Source: Achromobacter seleniivolatilans | Lineage (GTDB): Bacteria > Pseudomonadota > Gammaproteobacteria > Burkholderiales > Burkholderiaceae_B | NCBI RefSeq assembly: GCF_030864005.1 | Contig: NZ_CP132976.1 | Coordinates: forward strand, 2,046,001-2,110,000 | Length of the DNA: 64,000 bases | Direction: 5' to 3' | Part shown: piece by piece, positions 56,225 through 64,000 of the stretch | Numbering within the stretch: position 1 is the first letter of the stretch | How the letters are laid out: each line of letters opens with the position of its first letter | Made by a program: the position numbers and the translations under genes | The notes under the pieces: model-generated | Seen by the model: the letters and a program-made list of their open reading frames with translations, nothing else | Database searches by the model: none | Told to the model about the DNA's origin: nothing

Positions 56225-57400
56225 CTAGCGCCCTTCCTTGCCCAGGTCGTCCAGCGGATGCGGTTCGCCTTCGGGCCAGGGTTCGTCAAAGAACTTTTGC
56301 ACCCAGGCGTCGGTCGCCACATCCAGAACAGCGGGGTTCCAGCGCGGATTTTTGTCTTTGTCGATCAGCAAGGCGCGTATGCCTTCGGCGAAATCTCCGT
56401 GCGCAGTACACGCAAGCGCTGCGATGTACTCCGTGCGGAACACATCATCCAGCGAGCGCAGCCGCGTGCGTTGCTGCAAGGCAAACGCCAGACGCACCGA
56501 CCCTGGCGAACCCGCCAGCATCGTGGCTGCCGCGCGCGCCAGCCAGGGATCATCGTGGTTTTTCAAAAACGACAGCTCTTCATAGATCTCGTCCAGACGG
56601 TTGCCCGTGCACAGGTTGTTGATCAAGAAGGAATGCTGACGCAGATTGCCGCCTTCCAGCGGCGCCTGCGGTTCCAGGGCAGTCAGCGCACGGCGCAACA
56701 GCCCGTCATTGAGAGAACGCGGAGCGATGGCCTCGCTTGAGCCACCCTGAGCCTGGCCAGCCCACGGTTGTTCTTCCAGCGACGCGAGCAGCTTGGGCCA
56801 GTCTGCGTGGTTCAGGCGGAAATCCGCCAAGCCAGCAAAAAACGCGTCCGCCGTATTCATATGCGCGCCCGTCAGGGCCAGGAACAGGCCGATCCGGCCC
56901 GGCATGCGGTTTAGCAGCCAACTGCCGCCCACATCCGGGAACAGACCGATCGACACCTCGGGCATCGCCAGGCGTGAACTCTCGCTGACCACACGGTGGC
57001 TTGCGCCCATCATCAGGCCAATTCCGCCGCCCATGACAATCCCGTGGCCCCAGCAAAGCACGGGCTTTGGATACGTGTGAATGCGGTAATCCAAGCGGTA
57101 CTCGTGCTCGAAGAACCGGCGCGCATAAGCGTTGGTCCAACCGCTCTTGCCTTGGTTTTCACCCATGCTGCGGTACAAGCCGTGCAAATCCCCACCCGCG
57201 CAGAACGCCTTTTCGCCAGCGCCTTGCAAGACCACCAGCGCCACGCCTGCGTCGCGCGCCCACACATCCAGCTGCGCCGCCAGCAGGTCCACCATTTCCA
57301 GCGACAAACCATTGAGCGTTTGCGGCGCATTCAGCGTCGCAATACCAAATCGCATTCCATTGGCAGCGGTTCTTTCTTCGAACAACACCGGGGCATTCAT
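56225..57400 (-). CDS. 3-hydroxyisobutyryl-CoA hydrolase (enoyl-CoA hydratase fold)
   Basis: A 391-residue crotonase-fold enzyme. AFCAGGDLHGLYRSMGE and LCWGHGIVMGGGIGLMMGASHRVVSE form the oxyanion and catalytic regions; MPEVSIGLFPDVGGSWLLNRMPG is typical of the HIBCH group, and the length (longer than plain hydratases) agrees. It cleaves 3-hydroxyisobutyryl-CoA in valine catabolism. I chose ATG 57400; an in-frame extension to 57649 overlaps the upstream dehydrogenase gene. The genes overlap by 4 bases. Confidence 0.88.
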   Translation of the reverse strand: MNAPVLFEERTAANGMRFGIATLNAPQTLNGLSLEMVDLLAAQLDVWARDAGVALVVLQGAGEKAFCAGGDLHGLYRSMGENQGKSGWTNAYARRFFEHEYRLDYRIHTYPKPVLCWGHGIVMGGGIGLMMGASHRVVSESSRLAMPEVSIGLFPDVGGSWLLNRMPGRIGLFLALTGAHMNTADAFFAGLADFRLNHADWPKLLASLEEQPWAGQAQGGSSEAIAPRSLNDGLLRRALTALEPQAPLEGGNLRQHSFLINNLCTGNRLDEIYEELSFLKNHDDPWLARAAATMLAGSPGSVRLAFALQQRTRLRSLDDVFRTEYIAALACTAHGDFAEGIRALLIDKDKNPRWNPAVLDVATDAWVQKFFDEPWPEGEPHPLDDLGKEGR

Positions 57401-58587
57401 CTTACGTCGGCTCCTTTTTCCAACAATTGGCGGGCAATGATCACGCGCATGATCTCGTTGGTGCCCTCCAGAATCTGATGAACGCGAGTATCGCGCACCA
57501 GACGCTCCAAGGGATAGTCCCGCAGGTAACCGTAACCGCCATGTATCTGTTGGGCATCCAGGCAAATCTGAAAACCCATATCGGTGGCAAAGCGCTTGGC
57601 CATTGCGCAATAGGTGGCCGCATCCGGTGAACCAGAGTCCAGCTTGCAAGCCGCCAGACGCACCATTTGACGCGCCGCCACCAGGTGCGTGGCCATGTCG
57701 GCCAGCTTGAATTGCAGGGCCTGGAATTCGGCCAGCCTGCGGCCAAACTGCCGGCGCTCGTCCATGTAACGCCGGGCGGCATCCAGGGCGCCCTGGGCCG
57801 CCCCCACCGAGCAGGTGCCGATATTGATCCGGCCGCCATCCAGCCCTTTCATGGCGATCTTGAATCCCTCGCCCTCTTCTCCCAGACGATTCGCGGCCGG
57901 CACGCGCACGTTCTCGAATGTGATCGGGCGGGTGGACTGGCTGTTCCAGCCCATCTTCTCTTCTTTGCGGCCGTAGCTGATGCCAGCACTGTCGGCGGGC
58001 ACCGCAAACGCGCTGATGCCGCCCGCGCCCTCGCCGCCGGTGCGCGCCATCACGACCAGCAGGTCGGTATCGCCCCCCCCGGAAATGAAGGCCTTGGCGC
58101 CATTCAGTATGTAATCGTCACCCTCGCGCTGCGCTCGCGTAGCCAAGGAGGCCGCGTCGGACCCCGCACCGGGTTCAGTCAAACAATAAGATGCCAGTTT
58201 TTCGCCGCTTGCCAACAACGGGCCCCAAGCCTCGCGCAGGCCCGGCTGCCCCCACTTCCCCACCATCCACGTCGCCATATTGTGGATCGTCAGGAACGCC
58301 GTGGTCGACGGGTCCACGGCTGCCATTTCCTCGAATACCAAGGTGGCGTCCAGACGCGGCAGACCCAGGCCACCGATATCTTCGCTGGCGTAGATGGCGC
58401 AAAAACCCATCTCGCCCGCCCGGGCAAACGCCTCGCGCGGGAAAATGCCTTCGGCATCCCAGCGCGCCGCATGAGGCGCCAGCTCTCCCTGGGCGTAATC
58501 GCGCGCGGCCTCGGCAAACGCGCGCTGCTCGTCAGTCAGTTCCAAGTCCACAGCCTGTCTCCTGTTTTGAGTATTTTCTGCTGGCAT
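57397..58587 (-). CDS. Acyl-CoA dehydrogenase, likely isobutyryl-CoA dehydrogenase
   Basis: A 396-residue FAD enzyme. YCLTEPGAGSDAASLATRA and GWNSQSTRPITFENVRVPAANRLGEEGEGFKIAMKGLDGGRINIG are the standard acyl-CoA dehydrogenase signatures; the catalytic Glu is in ILEGTNEIMRVIIARQLLE. The neighbours (hydrolase, mmsB) make isobutyryl-CoA the likely substrate; a short-chain or branched acyl-CoA alternative remains possible. It starts the operon; a LiuR-like site lies 40-60 bases upstream. Confidence 0.9.
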   Translation of the reverse strand: MPAENTQNRRQAVDLELTDEQRAFAEAARDYAQGELAPHAARWDAEGIFPREAFARAGEMGFCAIYASEDIGGLGLPRLDATLVFEEMAAVDPSTTAFLTIHNMATWMVGKWGQPGLREAWGPLLASGEKLASYCLTEPGAGSDAASLATRAQREGDDYILNGAKAFISGGGDTDLLVVMARTGGEGAGGISAFAVPADSAGISYGRKEEKMGWNSQSTRPITFENVRVPAANRLGEEGEGFKIAMKGLDGGRINIGTCSVGAAQGALDAARRYMDERRQFGRRLAEFQALQFKLADMATHLVAARQMVRLAACKLDSGSPDAATYCAMAKRFATDMGFQICLDAQQIHGGYGYLRDYPLERLVRDTRVHQILEGTNEIMRVIIARQLLEKGADVR

Positions 58588-58626
58588 GACTGCCGTCTCG
58601 TGAACGTCAGCGCCTTGATTTTGGCA

Positions 58627-58647
58627 TGACGTTAACGTAAACGTAAG
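58627..58647. promoter_or_regulatory. LiuR-like operator upstream of the valine operon
   Basis: The stretch TGACGTTAACGTAAACGTAAG contains three overlapping ACGTnA repeats with dyad character. It resembles the motif reported for LiuR, a MerR-type regulator of branched-chain amino-acid breakdown in proteobacteria. It lies 40-60 bases before the dehydrogenase start. Confidence 0.5.
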
Positions 58648-58741
58648 TGCGAAACTATGTTTATGTTACGCCTGATGCGTCGGCGTAATTTGTCTTGATA
58701 GCGACAATGTGGTGACGGCGCAGGCGCCGTCTGGCTCGGCC

Positions 58742-59089
58742 CTAGAACAGTCCGGCTGGGCGCACGCGGCCGTTTCGGGCCGTCTTGGAGCGGCGGTGAT
58801 CTGCGCGGCGGCGGCGCGATTCCTTGGGATCGAAACTCAGTCCGCGATAGATCTCGACACGGTCGCCATCAGCCAGCCGCGCTTGCGGCTCGGTGGCGCG
58901 GCCAAAGATACCCACACCGCGCTCCCAAGGCTTGACCACGGGAAACGCCTGGGCAAAGCCGCTGGCCGCCAAGGCATCGGCCACCGTAGCGTCCACGGGC
59001 AGCATCACCTCGCGCAGCCACACATGGCCGGGCAAGGCATAGCAGACACAGACGCTCAATTGCGGCGCCGCGGACGGCTCATTCACCAT
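58742..59089 (-). CDS. rnfH: RnfH family ubiquitin-like protein (RatB)
   Basis: A 115-residue protein with a ubiquitin-like fold of the RnfH/UPF0125 family, seen in LSVCVCYALPGHVWLREVMLPVDATVADALAASGF, GIFGRATEPQARLADGDRVEIYRGLSFDPKESRRRRA. The basic tail after it (RRRRADHRRSKTARN) is usual. The start at 59089 overlaps the ratA stop by 11 bases (ATGGTGAATGA). The pair ratA-rnfH opposite smpB is conserved widely. Its molecular role is not clear. Confidence 0.88.
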   Translation of the reverse strand: MVNEPSAAPQLSVCVCYALPGHVWLREVMLPVDATVADALAASGFAQAFPVVKPWERGVGIFGRATEPQARLADGDRVEIYRGLSFDPKESRRRRADHRRSKTARNGRVRPAGLF

Positions 59090-59513
59090 ATTTGGCCTGC
59101 GCACGCTTGGTGAAGGAATCAATGAAGCTGGTAGCGATACGGTTGAACACGGGCCCCACCACCATTTCCAGAGCCCGGTTCGAAAACGCGTACTCCATGG
59201 TGAACAAGACTTTGCAAGCGTCCTCGGCCAGTGGTTGAAACTCCCAATGTCCGACCAGACTGGAAAAAGGGCCGTCCACCAGCTCCAGGTCGATCCGGTC
59301 AGGATAGACGTGGGTATTACGCGTGGTGAAGCGCTGCTTCATCCCCGCGAAACTGATCAGGACAGACGCCTGCATGCCGTGTTCAGTACGGGTCTGCACC
59401 TCGGCGCCGCCGCACCACGGCATAAACTCCGGGTACTTCTCCACGTCGGCAACCAGGTCGAACATCTGGGCGGCGCTGTATGGCACCAGGACGGATCGTT
59501 GTACTTTGTGCAT
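59079..59513 (-). CDS. ratA: RatA / coenzyme Q-binding START-domain protein
   Basis: A 144-residue START/COQ10-like protein. Sequence VQRSVLVPYSAAQMFDLVADVEKYPEFMPWCGGAEV and HWEFQPLAEDACKVLFTMEYAF matches the RatA family, described in E. coli as blocking 70S ribosome association and related to ubiquinone-binding Coq10. It may serve in respiratory quinone handling, in translation, or both. Divergent from smpB, 135 bases apart, and overlapping rnfH. Confidence 0.88.
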   Translation of the reverse strand: MHKVQRSVLVPYSAAQMFDLVADVEKYPEFMPWCGGAEVQTRTEHGMQASVLISFAGMKQRFTTRNTHVYPDRIDLELVDGPFSSLVGHWEFQPLAEDACKVLFTMEYAFSNRALEMVVGPVFNRIATSFIDSFTKRAQAKYGE

Positions 59514-59593
59514 CGACTATCGCAAATGGCTAGAATGGCAAGATTTTACCGGCACTTTACCCCCTGACCGCGTGGCCCCGGGCACCGTCTGGG

Positions 59594-59641
59594 CAAAACC
59601 CAGCAAAACTCAGAAAAACCCAAGCGAAACCCAGGCAAAAA
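59594..59641 (+). repeat. Imperfect tandem repeat in the smpB leader
   Basis: Four A- and C-rich units of 9 to 12 bases (AAAACCCAGC, AAAACTCAG, AAAAACCCAAGC, GAAACCCAGGC) run right up to the region of the smpB ribosome site, AAGGCG. The unit is a variant of AAACCCAGC. Confidence 0.6.
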
Positions 59642-59648
59642 AGGCGTT

Positions 59649-60116
59649 ATGAGCATTATCGACAATCGCAAGGCCTCGCACGACTATTTCATCGAAGACC
59701 GCTATGAAGCCGGCCTTGTCCTGCAAGGCTGGGAAGTCAAGGCGATCCGCGATGGGCGCGTGCAACTCAAGGAAAGCTACGTCATTGTGCGCGATGGCGA
59801 ACTGTACCTGCTGGGCATGCACGTCAGCCCGCTGCCTACGGCCTCGACCCACATTCATCCCGACGCCATGCGCACGCGCAAGCTGCTGCTCAAGGCCGAA
59901 GAAATCAGCAAGCTGATCGGCAAGGTCGAGCAGCGCGGCTACACGCTGGTGCCGCTGAACCTGCACTACAAGAACGGCCGCATCAAGCTGGACTTCGCTT
60001 TAGGCCGCGGCAAGAAGCTGTTCGACAAGCGCGACACGGCTCGCGAAAAAGACTGGGCGCGCGAAAAAGAACGCATCATGAAGCACGACACGCGCGCCCC
60101 GCGCAAAGAAAGCTGA
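59649..60116 (+). CDS. smpB: SsrA-binding protein SmpB
   Basis: A 155-residue RNA-binding protein that partners tmRNA in rescue of stalled ribosomes. Signatures: [88 protein letters not shown] with the lysine-rich C-tail. Length matches. Start is ATG 59649. The upstream 48 bases hold a curious tandem repeat. tmRNA itself is not within the window. Confidence 0.95.
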   Translation: MSIIDNRKASHDYFIEDRYEAGLVLQGWEVKAIRDGRVQLKESYVIVRDGELYLLGMHVSPLPTASTHIHPDAMRTRKLLLKAEEISKLIGKVEQRGYTLVPLNLHYKNGRIKLDFALGRGKKLFDKRDTAREKDWAREKERIMKHDTRAPRKES

Positions 60117-60117
60117 T

Positions 60118-61305
60118 TCAGGCGGCCACGGGCAATTGCGGGCGCTCGGCGTCCAGCCCTGGCCCCACGATGCGATTTCGCCCGGCCGCTTTGGCCGCAT
60201 ACAGCTTCCGGTCGGCCCGCTCGAAGAACACTTGCAGATTTTCTCCGGGCACCCACTCGGCAACGCCCGCGCTGAACGTGTAGGAAATCGTGCTGCCGCC
60301 ATGCGAACACGGCGTGCGCCGCACGGAGTCCAGCAATCGGGCCGCCACGTCCATGACCGCATCGCCGCGCATATCGGGAAACAACACGCCGAATTCCTCG
60401 CCGCCCACGCGGCCGACGTGATCCCCTGTGCGCAGCGTAGCGGTAGCCAGCAAGCCGAAATGACGCAGCACCGCATCGCCCGCCATGTGGCCATGCGTGT
60501 CGTTGATGCGCTTGAAGTAATCAATATCCAAAAGCAGCAGCGTCAGAGGCCGCCTCGTGCGCAAAGCCTGCGCGCAATAACGCTCTGCCTGCATCCACCA
60601 CGCTTTACGCGACATCAACCCTGTCAGGAAGTCTGTATTGGCCTCTTGTTCACGGTCAGCCAGCATGCGGTCGTGAATGATCATGATCGTGCCCAGCGTC
60701 AGACAAGGCATCACCAGCACGCCCAGCGTCAGGAACGCGACGTTCCAGAACGTCGGCTCCAGAATGCCTTCGGGTACGGCGATATCGGCCAGATAAATCC
60801 CTGCGCGCGCCACGCACACCACGCTTGAGATCAGGGCCACCACCCATACGAAACGGTAGCTGTAGCGCGACCGGTGCACAGGCATGTTGCGCTGAATGGT
60901 GTGCGCCACGGCCATCATGAAGCCCATCTGCAAAAAAGACATCGCGATAATGCGCGGCCCCACCTGCCAGTCCACGTAGGTGTAGACCACCAGTACCGTC
61001 AGCGCCACCCCGCATCCAATCATCATCAAATGCCGCGGCACACCCAGGCCCATCAGCCGTCGCACCCCGGCGTAGTACGCACACAGGGCCAACGCAATAG
61101 CCATATTGGGCACCAGTATCGTCAACCACAGCGGCGCGGACGTGTTTTGCAGCCCAAATGCAAAAAACGCCAACAGCGTAAGCAGGTTGGCGCCTATGGT
61201 TTCTTTGATTCCCGCCATGCCGCTACGCGCCAGCGATCCCAGCACACAAAGGGAAAGCACTCCCGCCAGTGCTGCTATCAAAAGCAAATTAACGGGAGCG
61301 ATCAT
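60118..61305 (-). CDS. Membrane diguanylate cyclase (GGDEF)
   Basis: A 395-residue protein. Six to seven hydrophobic helices fill the first 210 residues, ending in PCLTLGTIMIIHDRML. The GGDEF domain has LTLLLLDIDYFKRINDTHGHMAGDAVL and the active-site loop GRVGGEEFGVLFPD (GGEEF, an active variant). It would make cyclic di-GMP from two GTP. The membrane region may sense a signal not identifiable here. It ends 2 bases from the smpB stop (convergent). Confidence 0.9.
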   Translation of the reverse strand: MIAPVNLLLIAALAGVLSLCVLGSLARSGMAGIKETIGANLLTLLAFFAFGLQNTSAPLWLTILVPNMAIALALCAYYAGVRRLMGLGVPRHLMMIGCGVALTVLVVYTYVDWQVGPRIIAMSFLQMGFMMAVAHTIQRNMPVHRSRYSYRFVWVVALISSVVCVARAGIYLADIAVPEGILEPTFWNVAFLTLGVLVMPCLTLGTIMIIHDRMLADREQEANTDFLTGLMSRKAWWMQAERYCAQALRTRRPLTLLLLDIDYFKRINDTHGHMAGDAVLRHFGLLATATLRTGDHVGRVGGEEFGVLFPDMRGDAVMDVAARLLDSVRRTPCSHGGSTISYTFSAGVAEWVPGENLQVFFERADRKLYAAKAAGRNRIVGPGLDAERPQLPVAA

Positions 61306-61330
61306 GGCCGGCGCGCCGCAAGGCGCGATA

Positions 61331-62257
61331 TCAGGTGTTGCGTGTGGACTTCACAATCGTCATGGCCGAGGCAATCATGCCGCCTACGTCAGCCAAATTG
61401 GCCGGCAGGATCAGCGTGTTGCCTTCCTTGGCCACGTTGCTGAAGGCCTCGACGTAGCGCTCGGCGACCTTCAAGTTCACGGCTTCCATGCCGCCCGGTT
61501 GACGCACCGCGTCGGCCACCTGCGTGATGGCCTTGGCTGTCGCTTCGGCAATGGCCAGCACCGCCGCGGCCTCGCCCTGGGCTTGGTTGATCTGGGCTTG
61601 CTTTTCGCCTTCCGAACGGGCGATAGCGGCTTCGCGTTCGCCGGTCGCGATGTTGATCTGTTCCTGGCGGCGGCCTTCGGACGCGGCGATCAGGGCGCGC
61701 TTTTCGCGCTCTGCCGTGATCTGCGCCTGCATCGAACGCAGAATCTCGTTAGGCGGCGTCAAATCCTTGATTTCGTAGCGCAATACCTTCACGCCCCAGT
61801 TCAGCGCCGCTTCGTCCAGCGAAGACACAATATTGCTGTTGATCGAATCGCGCTCTTCGAACGTGCGGTCCAGTTCCATTTTGCCGATGACGGAACGCAA
61901 TGTGGTCTGCGACAACTGCGTGATGGCTGAAATGTAGTTCGACGAACCATACGATGCGCGCATGGGGTCCGTCACCTGGAAATACAACACGCCGTCGACT
62001 TGCAACTGCGTGTTGTCACGCGTGATGCAAACCTGGCTAGGCACGTCCAGGGGGATTTCCTTGAGCGAATGCTTGTAGGCAACGCGTTCAATGAAAGGAA
62101 TGACAAATCCTGCGCCAGGCGACAGCACGCGGTCGAATTTACCCAACCGCTCAACCACCCAGGCGTGCTGCTGCGGAACGATGGCAATCGCCCTGATGAC
62201 GATCAGGATCGCCAGCGCTACAACTACGAGCAGGACGATAGTGGAAGTGTCGATCAT
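61331..62257 (-). CDS. qmcA: SPFH/stomatin-like membrane protein (QmcA type)
   Basis: A 308-residue protein with one N-terminal helix (about 7-25) and a PHB/SPFH domain, QQHAWVVERLGKFDRVLSPGAGFVIPFIERVAYKHSLKE, plus LRYEIKDLTPPNEILRSMQAQITAEREKRALIAASEGRRQEQINIA which ends the long coiled stretch. The second helix-rich part is the oligomerisation region. Such proteins form cages around FtsH and lipid patches. The nfeD gene is upstream on the same strand (92-base gap), a common pair. Confidence 0.9.
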   Translation of the reverse strand: MIDTSTIVLLVVVALAILIVIRAIAIVPQQHAWVVERLGKFDRVLSPGAGFVIPFIERVAYKHSLKEIPLDVPSQVCITRDNTQLQVDGVLYFQVTDPMRASYGSSNYISAITQLSQTTLRSVIGKMELDRTFEERDSINSNIVSSLDEAALNWGVKVLRYEIKDLTPPNEILRSMQAQITAEREKRALIAASEGRRQEQINIATGEREAAIARSEGEKQAQINQAQGEAAAVLAIAEATAKAITQVADAVRQPGGMEAVNLKVAERYVEAFSNVAKEGNTLILPANLADVGGMIASAMTIVKSTRNT

Positions 62258-62349
62258 GATTAGAGCCTCTTCTTAAGTGAATGCGGTGGCAAATCCTAGC
62301 CGTAGCGGCTTGGGCGCCTGCCGCTGGCTGCCCGTGGGGCTAGCCGGTT

Positions 62350-62787
62350 CTACCGTGCCGGAACCGATGCGCCCTTGGGGGTCAGCACCAGCGTCGAGCC
62401 ACGCAATTCGGTAATGATATGTTCGCCAGACCGGGGCGCCTGCCCTGCCGCCAGCTCAGCCTGCCAATGCGCGCCGCGATAAAAAACGCGAGTCGCACCG
62501 TGCTCGGACCAGGCTTCGACCTGCACAGTTTGGCCGATATCCAGGTTGACGTCGGCGTTGCGTGCTGAATTGATCTCGCGTTTTTTCAGCACACGCGTCT
62601 TGCGCAAGACCAGCAGCCCAAGCAGCAACACGACGCCGCACGCAACCAACTGCCACTCAAGTCCTGCTGTGAACCAGGCGGCGACGCCACCTGCTGCCAG
62701 CCCGAGCGCCACCAGCAGCAAATAGAAGGTTCCCGTCGTCACTTCCCCGATAAGGGCCAGCGCGGCCAATCCCAGCCATATCCACAT
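62350..62787 (-). CDS. NfeD family protein
   Basis: A 145-residue short NfeD protein: two to three helices (WLGLAALALIGEVTTGTFYLLLVALGLAAGGVAAWF) followed by an OB-fold domain (NLDIGQTVQVEAWSEHGATRVFYRGAHWQAELA). It pairs with SPFH proteins like the next gene. The start at 62787 puts the first helix at the N-terminus, and the frame upstream to 63003 is not used. Function is in membrane protein organisation or quality control; the exact role is open. Confidence 0.88.
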   Translation of the reverse strand: MWIWLGLAALALIGEVTTGTFYLLLVALGLAAGGVAAWFTAGLEWQLVACGVVLLLGLLVLRKTRVLKKREINSARNADVNLDIGQTVQVEAWSEHGATRVFYRGAHWQAELAAGQAPRSGEHIITELRGSTLVLTPKGASVPAR

Positions 62788-62956
62788 AGTCTTAAGTTCG
62801 CCTGAAAGGATGAATCCTGAGCGGATTGTACGTATTTCCGGGACAGAGCGGTTAAGGGCACTTCTCCAGTAACCATACCGCTGGATTATGATGTGCGCTT
62901 GATGCGGGTTATCCCCTCCAGGTTCCTGCGTCTGCCTCTTTACAACACAAGCCTCC

Positions 62957-63694
62957 ATGACCGCTGCAACTCCTTTTGCCCTTCCCGTCCTGATCCTGCG
63001 CACAGGCGATCCGGACGACGTCCTGAAAAGCCAGTTCGGCGGTTATGCCGAACAACTGACGCAAGCGGCAGGTCTGGCCCCGGGCGATTTTGAGCTGGTA
63101 CGCGTGAACGATGGCCAGCGCCCGAAAGCCCCGTCGCACTACCGCGCCGCCCTCATAACGGGGTCGCCGGCCATGGTGACCGACCTGGAGCCCTGGAGCG
63201 AAGAGACCGCCGCCTGGCTGCGGGAGGCCGCCGCACAAGAGCTTCCCATGTTCGGCGTCTGCTACGGGCACCAATTGCTCGCGCATGCGCTGGGCGGCAA
63301 GGTCGGCTACAACCCGGCTGGCCGCGAAGTCGGCACCCAAACCGTCGAACTGCTGCCGCCCGCTGCGGGCGACAAACTCATGGCTGGACTGCCGTCCACC
63401 TTTCCGGCGCAGATGCTGCATGCGCAAACTGTCTTGCAACCGCCATCCGGCGCGGCGATCCTGGCGCGCTCGGACCTGGACCAGCACCAGATGATCCGCA
63501 TCGGCCGCAACATATTTTCGACGCAATTCCATCCTGAATTCGGCCCGGAATTCGTCCGCGCCCACCTTGAACGCTTTGGTCGCCGGTACGCCGCCGAAAA
63601 CCTGGATGTGCCCGGATTGACCGCAAACGTGCGTGCAACGCCGGTGGCCGGCGGACTGATACGCCGCTTTCTGGATGCCTACGCCCCCGCCTGA
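62957..63694 (+). CDS. Class I glutamine amidotransferase-like protein
   Basis: A 245-residue protein with the GATase1 fold. The catalytic cysteine is in MFGVCYGHQLLAHALGG (about residue 98), and HPEF gives the His/Glu in FSTQFHPEFGPEFVR. It resembles stand-alone GMP synthase-like amidotransferases (GuaA N-domain relatives), which act on gamma-glutamyl compounds. No synthetase partner is adjacent. The ATG at 62957 precedes a typical N-terminal strand (LPVLILRTGD). Substrate unknown. Confidence 0.85.
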   Translation: MTAATPFALPVLILRTGDPDDVLKSQFGGYAEQLTQAAGLAPGDFELVRVNDGQRPKAPSHYRAALITGSPAMVTDLEPWSEETAAWLREAAAQELPMFGVCYGHQLLAHALGGKVGYNPAGREVGTQTVELLPPAAGDKLMAGLPSTFPAQMLHAQTVLQPPSGAAILARSDLDQHQMIRIGRNIFSTQFHPEFGPEFVRAHLERFGRRYAAENLDVPGLTANVRATPVAGGLIRRFLDAYAPA

Positions 63695-63794
63695 CGATCC
63701 TGGCCGCCCCGCAACAAGCGGAGTGCGGCGCCGGGCGGTTTTTGCGACGATGACCCCATAGCGTGATATCAGCCACACGCACAAGGAGTCCCGA

Positions 63795-64000
63795 ATGAGC
63801 CCCGCAGCAGCCACCTTGAGCAAACAGCACGCCGCCGCAGTCGAACGCGCCTGCCGCGCGCTGGAGGCCGAACAGCCGCCTGATTTGTCCACACTAGCCG
63901 AACAGGCCGGCATGAGCCGCTTCCACTTCCATCGCATTTTCAAGGCGGCCACGGGCATCACCCCCAAGGCCTATGCCAACGCGCTGCGCGCCAGCCGTGC
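63795..64000 (+). CDS. Ada-type regulator/methyltransferase without zinc domain, 5' end
   Basis: The first 68 codons are in the window; the rest continues past 64000. The peptide HAAAVERACRALEAEQPPDLSTLAEQAGMSRFHFHRIFKAATGITPKAYANALRA aligns with the AraC-type helix-turn-helix in the middle of E. coli Ada. The N-terminal methyl-phosphotriester zinc domain is missing: the start has AAGGAG 7 bases upstream, so it is probably genuine. A C-terminal O6-methylguanine transferase domain is expected beyond the window. Role: DNA alkylation repair or its regulation. Confidence 0.7.
   Translation, partial: MSPAAATLSKQHAAAVERACRALEAEQPPDLSTLAEQAGMSRFHFHRIFKAATGITPKAYANALRASR

Noticed and set aside
62909..63967. 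352-codon minus-strand frame over the amidotransferase
   Set aside because: Antisense to a clear GATase with Cys, His and Glu in place.

Overview
The window is GC-rich and densely coded, and carries about sixty protein genes. It looks like chromosomal DNA of a beta-proteobacterium of the Alcaligenaceae (Achromobacter/Bordetella type). This rests on the many solute-binding-protein transporters, a Gram-negative trimeric porin, CstA with YbdD, a bipartite CoA-transferase, and housekeeping blocks in beta-proteobacterial order (mltG-tmk-holB-tatD; ratA-rnfH divergent from smpB). No rRNA, tRNA, insertion sequence, prophage or CRISPR array was recognised. Genus assignment is inference from gene content.

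Layout. 1-3330: the 5' end of an aspartate 4-decarboxylase gene, divergent from gltS and a lipoprotein TAXI-type binding protein. 3363-6971: envelope proteins (a solitary autotransporter-like barrel, small exported proteins), Dps, and a FISUMP-domain secreted protein. 7193-13012: a dctPQM-type TRAP transporter divergent from its dctSR-type two-component system. 13074-16445: a more AT-rich patch with a Sel1 protein, a prolyl-4-hydroxylase-like oxygenase, a DUF805 protein and an unknown membrane protein. 16594-25237: an MFS transporter, ybdD-cstA with a divergent Cache-domain sensor kinase and LuxR-type regulator, folE and dbpA. 25445-31761: DoxX, a small lipoprotein, a WxPGxW protein with a polyglutamine tail, an exported peroxiredoxin, a CoA-transferase and a photolyase. 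31948-40283: an Aer-like receptor behind a perfect FNR box, glutathione peroxidase, an Lrp regulator, a DMT exporter, a YfcG-type GST, a GNAT enzyme, a split lipoate-protein ligase and an RsiV-like lipoprotein.

40543-48077: a porin, a thioesterase, glutamate dehydrogenase, and an IclR-type regulator followed by an amino-acid ABC operon ending in hutG. 48260-54725: ankyrin protein, tatD, holB, tmk and mltG, divergent from ygfZ, then a VIT1-family transporter. 54800-58587: a valine-catabolism cluster with a possible LiuR-type operator upstream. 58742-64000: rnfH-ratA / smpB, a diguanylate cyclase, a QmcA/NfeD pair, a class I glutamine amidotransferase, and the start of a short Ada-type gene.

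Recurring themes are uptake and catabolism of acidic amino acids and C4-dicarboxylates (aspartate decarboxylase, GltS/TAXI, DctPQM, GdhA, HutG) and of branched-chain acyl-CoAs. The two systems that most deserve a second look are GltS paired with a TAXI binding protein without any TRAP membrane subunit, where the binding protein carries an extra N-terminal domain, and the two-gene lipoate ligase whose closest known organisation is archaeal.
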